A stretch of 64,000 nucleotides of DNA from Bradyrhizobium lablabi (lineage in GTDB: Bacteria > Pseudomonadota > Alphaproteobacteria > Rhizobiales > Xanthobacteraceae): assembly GCF_900141755.1 (NCBI RefSeq), contig NZ_LT670844.1, positions 4,588,001-4,652,000 of the forward strand, given 5' to 3'. Positions 8,436 through 15,762 of this stretch are shown here, one piece after another; positions within the stretch are counted from its first letter, which is position 1, and every line of letters starts with the position of its first letter. The notes under the pieces are model-generated. The model was given only the letters and a program-made list of their open reading frames with translations, did not search any database and was not told the DNA's origin. The translations under genes were made by a program, and so were the position numbers.

Positions 8436-9314
8436 TTACGGCCCGTACAGCACGAGTTCCGTATCGGTGAGATCGGCAAGCCGGGGCGCATGCGGGCCCT
8501 TGAAATATTTGCGGCCGCGCGCGCTGGAATAGAGGCCGACAAGGCCCGGCACCTTGCCGTTGGAATCGAGAATGACCGAAAGCTTGCCGTGCCGGAGCAG
8601 CACCCGGCCGATGGCGCCGGCGCATTGCACATATTCGGTGACATCGCGGCAATAGATCAATTGCATCGCCGGCGGCGCGATCCAGCCGCGGCGGATCCGC
8701 ATCGGCAGCAGGATGAAGGGAAAAGCGTTGCCGTCGCGCGTGCGACAAACGAGGCTCAGGCAGCCATAGCGCGCGTGCCGCGTCAAAAGCTCGACCTCAA
8801 CCTCAGACAGACCTGCGATGCTTCGCGCATCGGGCGCGACGGTTTCCACCGTCATGCCTTTCGTGACGCGCGACAACACCGGGATCGAGAAGAACAATCC
8901 GCTGCAATAACTGGCAAAACCCTGCGCTTCGATGATCGGCCAGGTCCAGGTCGCCGGGCTGATGTTGAGGTAGGTGACTTCCTTGTGCCGCTGCGCGATC
9001 TTTGTCAAAAGCGGTGCGTAATTGCGAAACGCCGGCTCGACATACCAGCTCGACAGATTGCACTGGATCGCGGTCTCGCCGCCGCTCGTCCGCGATGTGT
9101 AGAGCAGCAGCAACACGCCGATCGCGTGCCCGTCATTGTCGAGCATATAGCCGAAGCGCGGATAGCCGTCCGGGACCTCGCGGACGGCCTGGCGGCGCAA
9201 GCCCCGCATCCAGTAGTCGCGCGATCGCCCGGTAAATCCGCGCGTCAAAAGCTCCGCGACCGCGTCGAGATCGGCCTCGGAGATTTCACGGCATCGGATT
9301 CTCTGCGCGATCAC
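8436..9314 (-). CDS. GNAT-like acyltransferase of the carrier-protein cluster
   Basis: A 292-residue protein with an N-terminal GNAT-like half (about residues 1-150: a GYPRFGYML strand, then helix and strand pattern). The C-terminal half I do not recognise. The start is a GTG at 9314 with AGGA eight bases upstream. It sits between the aminoacyl-carrier-protein ligase and the ThDP enzyme on the same strand. A GNAT domain beside an aminoacylated carrier protein suggests transfer of the aminoacyl group from the phosphopantetheine thioester to an acceptor amine, or acylation of the bound amino acid; neither is shown. A 94-bp palindromic repeat lies between this gene and the upstream ligase. The fold call is moderate; the function is open. 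Confidence 0.65.
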   Translation of the reverse strand: MIAQRIRCREISEADLDAVAELLTRGFTGRSRDYWMRGLRRQAVREVPDGYPRFGYMLDNDGHAIGVLLLLYTSRTSGGETAIQCNLSSWYVEPAFRNYAPLLTKIAQRHKEVTYLNISPATWTWPIIEAQGFASYCSGLFFSIPVLSRVTKGMTVETVAPDARSIAGLSEVEVELLTRHARYGCLSLVCRTRDGNAFPFILLPMRIRRGWIAPPAMQLIYCRDVTEYVQCAGAIGRVLLRHGKLSVILDSNGKVPGLVGLYSSARGRKYFKGPHAPRLADLTDTELVLYGP

Positions 9315-9360
9315 GGCCGTTGTCCTGGTCCGTTAGCGCATATTGCGAGCTCAAGGGCTT

Positions 9361-9454
9361 CATCCTTCGAGACGCGCGCAAGAGCGCGCTCCTCAGGATG
9401 AGGTCTTAGACCCTCATGGTGAGGAGCGCGGCAACGCCGCGCGTCTCGAACCAC
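9361..9454. repeat. Dispersed palindromic repeat, copy 1 (inside the carrier-protein operon)
   Basis: The 94-bp unit begins CATCCTTCGAGACGCG and ends CGCGTCTCGAACC, with a core CTCAGGATGAGGTCTTAGACC. The reverse complement of 51911-52002 is nearly identical, so this is a dispersed element rather than local structure. It separates the ligase gene from the GNAT gene. Confidence 0.85.
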
Positions 9455-9498
9455 GAGGCCATGGTATGAGGTCATGATTCCACCCGAGCGGAATGCGC

Positions 9499-10440
9499 CT
9501 AGCTGAGGCCGACGATGTTTCGAACCTCGGCCGGCCATTTGGCCAAATCAGTGCCATGGGTATGGAACATGGCGACCGCCAGCCGATCCATGCCGAACGC
9601 GACGCAGCCGGTATGCGCCGGCTCGCCGTTAACGTCCTTGATGTCCCAGGTCGTGCCGAAATGCTCGCGGTGATAATTGAAGCTCATGCAGGCGGTAGGC
9701 TGCTCTTCCGAGCGCAGCGGGATCAACAGCTCGAACTTCAGCGACTGCTGCTTCTGGCTGACCGCCTTCATCTGGCCGACGCGACCGAAGAAGGGGTCGG
9801 AGGCATAATCGACCTTGAAGGTGAGACCGAGATCGCGCGCAATCGCCTGCGCCCGCACCATCCAGCGTTCGCGGAAATCCGACACGTCGTCGGGGCTTCC
9901 GATACAGACATATTCGCGCATCCGGAACGACTGCAGGCGGTCGAGGTGGCGCGACGGCTCGCGGCGGAAGCAATCGGCCGCGACGTCGAAACGAAGACCG
10001 CCCGCGGGAAGCGGGCCACGTGCCGCCGCGATCGGATAAACCGGATAGCAGGCGGCCGGTGACAGCACGAGATCGGCCGGCGAAAGCGAAGTCGTCCAGT
10101 CGCCGCCGGCATCGAAGCGGCTGACGGCGGTGTGGATTTCACGTTCGGTGCCATGCAGGCCGCAGACGCAGCCGAGCAGGTTCGGAAAACTCTTCAGATA
10201 GCCGGATTTTTCCAATTGTCCGCGGTTCATGACCGGCGGAAAGCGCATCACCTCGGTATTGGGCTCGCGATGCCGCGTGATCAGCGCGGCGAGCCGCTCG
10301 ACCATGTCCTCGTAGAGCGCGGTGCGGGCATAGACGCCGTCGGTGCCCATCTTGTGAAACAGCACCTCAGTGAGGTGATCCAGCGCGTCGGCCGGCTCTG
10401 GTGCGGTCTCTGGTGAAGCCGTTCGAATAATGACATTCAT
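9499..10440 (-). CDS. Amino acid:[carrier protein] ligase (SerRS-like, no tRNA-binding domain)
   Basis: A 313-residue class II aminoacyl-tRNA-synthetase-like catalytic core. It matches the Bradyrhizobium amino acid:[carrier protein] ligases described as relatives of atypical seryl-tRNA synthetases. These activate glycine or alanine with ATP and load it on the phosphopantetheine of a small carrier protein instead of tRNA. Motif 2 is FRREPSRHLDRLQSFRMRE and motif 3 is GCVAFGMDRL. Cys131, Glu176 and Cys279 fall where the family's three zinc ligands are expected. The N-terminal coiled-coil tRNA-binding arm of real SerRS is absent. A partner carrier protein is encoded divergently at 12027. It follows the dehydrogenase gene by 40 bases. 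Amino-acid specificity is inferred from the family only. Confidence 0.92.
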   Translation of the reverse strand: MNVIIRTASPETAPEPADALDHLTEVLFHKMGTDGVYARTALYEDMVERLAALITRHREPNTEVMRFPPVMNRGQLEKSGYLKSFPNLLGCVCGLHGTEREIHTAVSRFDAGGDWTTSLSPADLVLSPAACYPVYPIAAARGPLPAGGLRFDVAADCFRREPSRHLDRLQSFRMREYVCIGSPDDVSDFRERWMVRAQAIARDLGLTFKVDYASDPFFGRVGQMKAVSQKQQSLKFELLIPLRSEEQPTACMSFNYHREHFGTTWDIKDVNGEPAHTGCVAFGMDRLAVAMFHTHGTDLAKWPAEVRNIVGLS

Positions 10441-10480
10441 GTTCGGACTTTCATTGCTTTTGTTTAAGGAGTGTTCGAGC

Positions 10481-11707
10481 TCAATCCCGAAGTCCCGCAG
10501 GCACGCCGCTCATCAGGCTCGCGGTTGCGATGTTGGAAAGAATGCGGTCGTTGTTGATCATGATCGGTGCCGAGAGCACGTCGCGCAGATGCCGGCCGAC
10601 GCTGAAATCGCCGTCGTTGCGATAGCCTGACAGGCCGCAGGCGCGCATCGCCGCCATCACGGCTGCCACTGCGAGTTCGGAGGCTTCCACCTTGAGCAAA
10701 TTGATCTGGGACTGGAAGTCGAGCGAGGAAAGCGCGCGTTCGTCATGCTCATGCGCCGCATAGCTATCGAGGCTTGCCGTGATCACCGCGCGCAATTTCG
10801 TCAACGACATTTTCGCCGTCGTAAAATGCGCGGCGGCCGGAGGCATCTGGCCGCCTGATCCGCGCGCGGCCTTTCGGATAAAAATCTGCGCGCGTTCGAC
10901 GGCGGCGGCGGCAATCCCGGCCCAGACCGATGACCAGCAAAGATGCGCGACCGGCGTCATGGTCTGGGCGTGAATCTTGTCATAGGCCTCGGGGAAAATC
11001 TGTTCGGCCGCAGCATTTGCCTTCAGTTCAAATCCGGCGCTGCAGGTGCCACGCATGCCGAGCGTTTCCCATTCGAGGCTGCGCTCGAGGGTGTAATTGT
11101 CTTTGGTCAGCGCCAGCAGCACTTGGTCGGACGAGGCCGCGTCACTGGTGCGGCGGGCGATGGTAACGATGCCGTCGGCCTGGGCGCCGTAGGAGATCAC
11201 GGTGGCGTTGCGCACCAGCGAGATGTCGGCGCCGGCGTGCTCGACGGCGGCGGCGCTGGAGCGAATGTTGCCGCCGTTTTGTCCTTCCGTCGTCGATGAC
11301 GCCAGCAGCATCTGTTCCGACGCCACGCGGCGCATCAACTTCTCATGCCAGGCGCTGCCGGTGCCGTGGCGGACCAGGCAGGCGATTTTGGTCTGATGCA
11401 TGGCGAAGATCATCGCCGTTGACGCGCAGGTGCGGCCGAGCGTGTAGCACATGTCGGCGATGTCGGTGATCGATGCGCCGTCGCCGCCGAACGCTTGTGG
11501 AATTTGAATGCCTAAAAGCTTGTGTTGGCGCGCCGCGTCGATGGCTGCCTTCGGGAAACGCGCGTCGCGATCGACCGCCTCGGCCTCCGCCGCCGCCGCC
11601 GCTGCGACAGAAGCGGTTCGGGTTGCAAACGAGCTGCGGTCGAGAAAGATTTCGTCTTTTGTTTTTTCCGCGACAGCGCTGCGGAACCTGGCTTCTTGCA
11701 CGTTCAT
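10481..11707 (-). CDS. Acyl-CoA-dehydrogenase-like flavoprotein of the carrier-protein cluster
   Basis: A 408-residue protein with the acyl-CoA dehydrogenase fold: a helical N-terminal domain (about 1-130), a beta domain (about 130-240) and a C-terminal helical bundle (about 250-390). Flavin-dependent relatives oxidise acyl or aminoacyl thioesters, or act as monooxygenases. I do not see the usual GTNE-type catalytic glutamate segment near the C-terminus, so classical acyl-CoA oxidation is doubtful. The ATG at 11707 has GGAGG about eleven bases upstream. It is the first gene of the minus-strand cluster and divergent from the carrier protein 319 bases away. Context suggests it acts on an amino acid bound to that carrier protein; the reaction is unknown. 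Confidence 0.82.
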   Translation of the reverse strand: MNVQEARFRSAVAEKTKDEIFLDRSSFATRTASVAAAAAAEAEAVDRDARFPKAAIDAARQHKLLGIQIPQAFGGDGASITDIADMCYTLGRTCASTAMIFAMHQTKIACLVRHGTGSAWHEKLMRRVASEQMLLASSTTEGQNGGNIRSSAAAVEHAGADISLVRNATVISYGAQADGIVTIARRTSDAASSDQVLLALTKDNYTLERSLEWETLGMRGTCSAGFELKANAAAEQIFPEAYDKIHAQTMTPVAHLCWSSVWAGIAAAAVERAQIFIRKAARGSGGQMPPAAAHFTTAKMSLTKLRAVITASLDSYAAHEHDERALSSLDFQSQINLLKVEASELAVAAVMAAMRACGLSGYRNDGDFSVGRHLRDVLSAPIMINNDRILSNIATASLMSGVPAGLRD

Positions 11708-12026
11708 GGCCGATTCGCCTCCAGGGTTTGTGGACCTTGGCGCGCATCGCGCCCAATGCCACAACGGATCGATTGAGCAGCTTCCGATCGGTTCCATGCT
11801 TAAGGATTTAATTCAAATGCGTCGATGACATTCAGGGTAAACGGCGCCCGTTTCGACGCTAACGGTTAATCTACGCTTGTTCCGATTGCGGAAACTTTGC
11901 TAACGGTCGTTAGCGTTAAGAACAAAATGCAGACTTGCGTCAAACGAGACTAACTGTCTTTCAAACCATGCCGGCGTTATAAATGTGAATTGAGTTTTGC
12001 CACGACGCGAGATGGGAAGGTTGATG
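11708..12026. other. Divergent intergenic region between flavoprotein and carrier-protein genes
   Basis: These 319 bases hold no credible gene. They are more AT-rich than the flanking genes and contain GCTAACGG-type repeats (annotated separately). Promoters for both the minus-strand cluster and the carrier protein should lie here. I could not fix -35/-10 boxes with confidence; TATAAA near 11980 is a possible -10 for the carrier protein. Confidence 0.6.
11858..11914. promoter_or_regulatory. Candidate operator: repeated GCTAACGGT and inverted repeat
   Basis: GCTAACG at 11899-11905 is followed by two bases and its exact inverse CGTTAGC at 11908-11914. A second GCTAACGGT lies at 11858-11866, 41 bases upstream (about four helical turns). 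The pair sits in the middle of a divergent promoter region, as expected of a regulator-binding site. No regulator gene is adjacent, so this is a pattern-based proposal. Confidence 0.45.
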
Positions 12027-12299
12027 ATGCAAGCCGCCTACGCCAATGTTCAGCACCGCATCCTTGCGCTCGTCAAGGCCATCCTCGAACAGAACTCGAT
12101 CGCAGCAGAAATTCACTCCGAGACGCGGCTGGTCGATGTCGGGCTGACCTCGATGGACATGGTCAATTTGATGCTCGGCGTCGAAGCCGAATTCGATTTC
12201 ACGATTCCCCAAGCCGAGATCACGCCGGAAAATTTCCAGTCGATCCAGACGCTGGAACGGATGATCGTCGCGCAGTTGCAGCCCGAGGCGGCGGCTTAA
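12027..12299 (+). CDS. Aminoacyl carrier protein (phosphopantetheine-binding)
   Basis: A 90-residue acyl-carrier-protein-like four-helix protein. The attachment serine is Ser42 in DVGLTSMDMV; ordinary fatty-acid ACPs have DSL there, so this is a divergent carrier protein. It matches the small carrier proteins that partner amino acid:[carrier protein] ligases in Bradyrhizobium. There the phosphopantetheine arm receives glycine or alanine. GGAAGG lies six bases before the ATG at 12027; an adjacent ATG at 12024 is an alternative with poorer spacing. It is transcribed divergently from the ligase and flavoprotein genes. It needs a phosphopantetheinyl transferase, which is not in this window. The fate of the bound amino acid is unknown. 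Confidence 0.92.
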   Translation: MQAAYANVQHRILALVKAILEQNSIAAEIHSETRLVDVGLTSMDMVNLMLGVEAEFDFTIPQAEITPENFQSIQTLERMIVAQLQPEAAA

Positions 12300-12320
12300 G
12301 CGCGTCCGCCGACTTTTTCC

Positions 12321-12375
12321 CGTCATTGCGAGCCAACGGGTCGGCGCGAAGCGCCGCCCGATGACAGGCTCCGCG
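12321..12375. repeat. Short palindromic repeat (CGTCATTGCG family), copy a
   Basis: The unit opens CGTCATTGCGAGCCAACGGGTCG, has a central palindrome around GGCGCGAAGCGCC and closes GATGACAGGCTCCGCG. The same frame with a slightly different centre recurs at 12723 and 13412, and in part at 1140-1185. Confidence 0.8.
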
Positions 12376-12495
12376 ACTTGTCCGCGGTAGCTCGAAGAGC
12401 GACGGCGAAAGAGCGACATTCGCGGCCAACCCTTCATTGCCATACGTCCAACAGTTGCGATAACGTCACCCCACGCCGCAACACGGACGATCCCG

Positions 12496-12675
12496 ATGAA
12501 CGACGCGCCCTATAAATCCTGGCAGTGCCGGACCTGCGGCTACATCTATGATGAGGAAAAGGGCGACCCCGACGAAGGCCTCGCGCCGGGCACAAGATGG
12601 GCCGAGATTCCCGACGACTGGGTATGTCCGGTATGCGGCACCGCCAAGAGCGATTTTGATATGGTGGAATTGTAG
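12496..12675 (+). CDS. Rubredoxin
   Basis: A 59-residue rubredoxin. Two CxxCG knuckles (Cys11/Cys14 and Cys44/Cys47) hold a single iron. [18 protein letters not shown] and the WVCPVCG segment are family signatures, and the length is standard. It carries single electrons in the cytoplasm, classically to alkane hydroxylases or from a rubredoxin reductase, neither of which is nearby. The ATG at 12496 is the only start that gives the full fold; the upstream ribosome site is weak. It lies 197 bases behind the carrier-protein gene on the same strand with a repeat between. A role as redox partner of the flavoprotein at 10481 is conceivable but unsupported. Confidence 0.93.
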   Translation: MNDAPYKSWQCRTCGYIYDEEKGDPDEGLAPGTRWAEIPDDWVCPVCGTAKSDFDMVEL

Positions 12676-12722
12676 AATCCGTCGTCGTCCCTGCGAAAGC
12701 AGGGACCCATGGCACGCTGAAT

Positions 12723-12875
12723 CGTCATTGCGAGCCAACGGGTCGCGCGAACGCGCGCCCGATGACAGGCTCCGCGAAACAATCCAGCTTTTTCTCTGCG
12801 GAATGAAAGCTGGATTGCTTCGTCGCGTTGCTCCCTTGCGCAAACGCTTCGCGTTTGTCGCAGGCAATGACGGGG
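12723..12875. repeat. Composite palindromic repeat (CGTCATTGCG family), copy b
   Basis: The first part (12723-12775) matches the copy at 12321. It runs into an inverted CCAGCTTT ... AAAGCTGG arm pair and closes with GCAGGCAATGACGG, the inverse of the opening CGTCATTGC. The whole is therefore a long palindrome built from nested arms. The word GCAAACGCTTCGCGTTTG is a further perfect hairpin inside it. Confidence 0.75.
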
Positions 12876-13111
12876 AGAGAGCGAACGTCGCGGTAGTGAT
12901 TTGCCCGACGGGCAAATCACTAAATTGCTGTCCAGCCCCCTTTGCAAAAATATTCCGCTTCGCAGCTCACCCAAATCACTCGTATATCCATCACCGTCTC
13001 GTCCCACAGAGGGGCGCTTCGCGGTCGTCACGAACGCGGGATGGGATGCGGTGGACGCTGATAGTGCCATTGACGAACGGCACGAAGGCGGACGGCGAAG
13101 TCGTGTGGTCC

Positions 13112-13330
13112 TGACACCCCGACGCTGGTGTCAAGTTCGCGGCGGTAACGTTGCGAGCGACGGTGGCAAAAGAGCCCGGTCACCGGGGAGAGCACGAAGT
13201 AAGCCGTTAAAACCATTGCGTGCGGGAATGCCGGGTTGTTCCGGTGGACCTGTGGTGACTAACGCGCGTGTTTACTACACTACACGCGCGGCTGCGGGTG
13301 CATCGGCGCCCGGCATTCCCCACGCCCTCG
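13112..13330 (+). repeat. Nested-hairpin element, possible structured RNA or mobile repeat
   Basis: A perfect 12-bp inverted repeat (13224-13235 with 13309-13320) encloses an inner perfect 9-bp hairpin (13263-13271 with 13282-13290, ten-base loop). Upstream, CCGGTCACCGG near 13180 forms another small palindrome. From memory, closely similar sequence occurs in many copies in Bradyrhizobium-type genomes, where it is often mis-called as short hypothetical proteins. The element boundaries given are approximate. Whether it is transcribed is not visible. Confidence 0.55.
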
Positions 13331-13411
13331 GGGGCGGAGAATTCAGCACAACTCGGACGCATTGCGCCGCGGGAGCGCGAAGTCGCATCCAACCGTCGAA
13401 GACCTATCCAG

Positions 13412-13470
13412 CCGTCATTGCGAAGAGCCAACGGGTCGCGCGAACGCGCGCCCGATGACAGGCTCCGGCG
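13412..13470. repeat. Short palindromic repeat (CGTCATTGCG family), copy c
   Basis: Opens CGTCATTGCGAAGAGCCAACGGG and closes CCCGATGACAGGCTCCGG, with the GTCGCGCGAACGCGCGCC centre shared with the 12723 copy. Confidence 0.8.
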
Positions 13471-13733
13471 GGACGATCCAGTATTCCAGAGGCGGCAGTG
13501 ATGAACGGAGAGGCCGCCGCGTACTGGATACCCCGACGAAGCCTGTCATCGGGCTCGCCGAAGGCGAGACCCGGTGGCGGGGTATGACGACCGTTGGCGG
13601 AGTAGCGCCGCGTTAATCTCGTGAGGCGAAGCGTTCTTGTTCGCCATCCACTCCCCCATTAGGATAGCGCGTAACACCGGTGTCGCGCTTCGCCGGCATG
13701 CTGAGCAGCGGTAGGGATCGCGAAGGAAAATTC

Positions 13734-14609
13734 ATGACGAAGGCAGTGCTTGGCATCATCGGTGGCTCCGGCATTTACGACCTGCCGGGATTGGAAAATG
13801 TGCGCGAGGAGGCGATCAGGAGCCCGTGGGGCGAGCCCTCGGCACCCGTCCGCCACGGCACCATCGCGGGCCTGCCGATCGTGTTTCTGCCGCGCCACGG
13901 CAAGGGCCATGCTCTGTCGCCGTCCGACATCAATTACCGCGCCAATATCGACGCGCTGAAGCGGGCAGGCGTCACCGATTTGATCTCGTTGTCGGCCTGC
14001 GGCTCGTTCAAAGAGGAATTGCCGCCCGGCACGTTTGTGCTGGTCGACCAGTTCGTCGACCGCACCCACAAGCGCGAATCTTCGTTCTTCGGCAGAGGCT
14101 GCGTCGCCCATGTTTCCATGGCGCATCCGGTGTCGCCGCGTCTGCCCGTCCATCTTGCCGCCGCCGCCGAAGCCGAAGGCATCGCGTTCGCGCAGGGTGG
14201 CACGTATGTCTGCATGGAAGGTCCGCAATTCTCCAGCTACGCCGAAAGCATGACTTATAAAAATCTCGGCTATTCCGTGATCGGCATGACCAACATGCCC
14301 GAGGCAAAACTCGCCCGCGAAGCGGAGATCTGTTACGCCACCGTTGCCATGGTGACCGATTTCGATTGCTGGCATCCCGGCCATGATGCCGTCACGGTGC
14401 AGGACATCATCAAGGTGTTGACGCAAAATGCCGACAGGGCGAAGGGACTGGTCGGGCGTCTCGCCAGGGATTTTCCGAGAGAACACGAGCCGTGCCCGAT
14501 CGGCTCCGACCGCGCGCTCGACACCGCTGTCATCACCGCCCCCGAAGCGCGCGACCCGGAACTTCTGAAAACGCTCGATGCGGTGGCGGGACGGGTGCTG
14601 CGGGCGTAA
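13734..14609 (+). CDS. mtnP: S-methyl-5'-thioadenosine phosphorylase
   Basis: A 291-residue purine-nucleoside-phosphorylase-family enzyme. IIGGSGIYDLPG opens the protein, PRHGKGH forms the phosphate site, and the CMEGPQFSS and MTNMPEAKLAREAE segments bind base and ribose. It splits methylthioadenosine, the by-product of polyamine and acyl-homoserine-lactone synthesis, into adenine and 5-methylthioribose-1-phosphate. GAAGGA lies eight bases before the ATG at 13734; an upstream in-frame start is less likely. It is followed after 24 bases by mtnA and then the aldolase fusion, so product and next enzyme match. Adenosine phosphorylase activity is an alternative, but the mtnA neighbour argues for MTA. 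Confidence 0.93.
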   Translation: MTKAVLGIIGGSGIYDLPGLENVREEAIRSPWGEPSAPVRHGTIAGLPIVFLPRHGKGHALSPSDINYRANIDALKRAGVTDLISLSACGSFKEELPPGTFVLVDQFVDRTHKRESSFFGRGCVAHVSMAHPVSPRLPVHLAAAAEAEGIAFAQGGTYVCMEGPQFSSYAESMTYKNLGYSVIGMTNMPEAKLAREAEICYATVAMVTDFDCWHPGHDAVTVQDIIKVLTQNADRAKGLVGRLARDFPREHEPCPIGSDRALDTAVITAPEARDPELLKTLDAVAGRVLRA

Positions 14610-14633
14610 ACTTGAATTCTTGAAGGGTGGGTC

Positions 14634-15743
14634 ATGAAGGTAGACGGCAGGCACATCCGCAGCATCTGGCTCGAGCCGGACGGCCATACGGTCAGCGCGA
14701 TCGACCAGCGGCGGCTGCCGCATCAGTTTGTCGTTGCGCAATTGACAGGGTGCGCAGACGCAGCCGATGCGATCCGCTCCATGCTGGTGCGCGGCGCGCC
14801 ATTGATCGGCGCCACCGCAGCCTATGGGGTGGCGCTGGCGATGCGGGCAGATAGCTCCGACGCCGCGCTCGACCGGGCCTACTCCATGCTGATTGCGACA
14901 CGGCCGACCGCGATCAATTTGAAATGGGCGCTGGAGGAGATGCGCTCGATGCTGCGGCCATTGTCATCGCCCGATCGGGCGGCCGCGGCCTATTCCCGCG
15001 CCGCCGAGATTGCCGAGGACGACGTCGCGATCAACCGAGGTATCGGCCAGCACGGTCTCGCGCTGATCGAAAAGATCGCGGCGACGAAAAAGCCGGGCGA
15101 GCGCGTCAATGTGCTGACCCATTGCAACGCCGGCTGGCTCGCAACGGTGGATTGGGGCACGGCGACGGCGCCGATTTATCTCGCGCATGACCGCGGTCAG
15201 GCGATCCATGTCTGGGTCGACGAGACCCGCCCGCGCAATCAGGGCGCTTCGCTCACCGCCTGGGAGCTCGGCCATCACGGCGTGGCGCATACGGTGATCC
15301 CCGACAACACCGGCGGCCATCTGATGCAGCACAGAATGGTCGACCTCGTGATCGTCGGCACCGACCGGGTGACCGCGAGCGGCGATGTCTGCAACAAGAT
15401 CGGCACCTATCTGAAGGCGCTCGCCGCGCATGACAATGGCGTGCCGTTCTATGTGGCGCTGCCGTCGCCGACCATCGATTTCAGCGTCGATGACGGAATT
15501 GCGGAAATTCCGATCGAACAGCGCGCCGCCGAGGAAGTCGCGACCATGACCGGGCGGACTGCGGACGGACGGATCGAGACGGTGCGGATCGTGCCTGACA
15601 ATTCGCCGGTTGCGAATTACGGCTTCGATGTCACGCCGGCTCGATTGGTGACGGGCTTGATCACCGAGCGCGGCGTGCTAAAGGCCGATCGCGCCGCGCT
15701 GTCGGCCGCCTTCCCGGAGCGGATCGCGGCCGCGGCCGAATAG
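14634..15743 (+). CDS. mtnA: S-methyl-5-thioribose-1-phosphate isomerase
   Basis: A 369-residue MtnA, related to eIF2B-alpha. It opens the sugar ring of methylthioribose-1-phosphate to give methylthioribulose-1-phosphate. The catalytic pair is Cys164 in LTHCNAG and Asp244 in VGTDRV. The SMLVRGAPLIG and DETRPRNQG segments are also typical. The length is standard. It sits 24 bases after mtnP and 19 bases before the aldolase/dehydrogenase fusion, forming a tight three-gene operon. No mtnB, mtnC or mtnD of the classical methionine salvage route is in the window. Confidence 0.94.
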   Translation: MKVDGRHIRSIWLEPDGHTVSAIDQRRLPHQFVVAQLTGCADAADAIRSMLVRGAPLIGATAAYGVALAMRADSSDAALDRAYSMLIATRPTAINLKWALEEMRSMLRPLSSPDRAAAAYSRAAEIAEDDVAINRGIGQHGLALIEKIAATKKPGERVNVLTHCNAGWLATVDWGTATAPIYLAHDRGQAIHVWVDETRPRNQGASLTAWELGHHGVAHTVIPDNTGGHLMQHRMVDLVIVGTDRVTASGDVCNKIGTYLKALAAHDNGVPFYVALPSPTIDFSVDDGIAEIPIEQRAAEEVATMTGRTADGRIETVRIVPDNSPVANYGFDVTPARLVTGLITERGVLKADRAALSAAFPERIAAAAE

Positions 15744-15762
15744 CAGAGGGAAGACAATCTTC

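Larger units (their letters stand above)
12676..13733. other. 1.06-kb gene-free region rich in repeats
   Basis: I find no credible coding gene. Open frames here have no family, no ribosome site and unlikely composition, and they follow the repeat structure. The region holds a composite palindrome at 12723-12875 and a nested-hairpin element at about 13112-13330. A third CGTCATTGCG-type copy at 13412-13470 follows, with shorter palindromes up to mtnP. The mtnP promoter must lie near its right end. Confidence 0.65.

Noticed and set aside
12901..13458. 185-codon plus-strand frame in the gene-free region
   Set aside because: It runs through palindromic repeats and the nested-hairpin element and has no ribosome site. 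Similar frames are known false calls over this repeat in related genomes.
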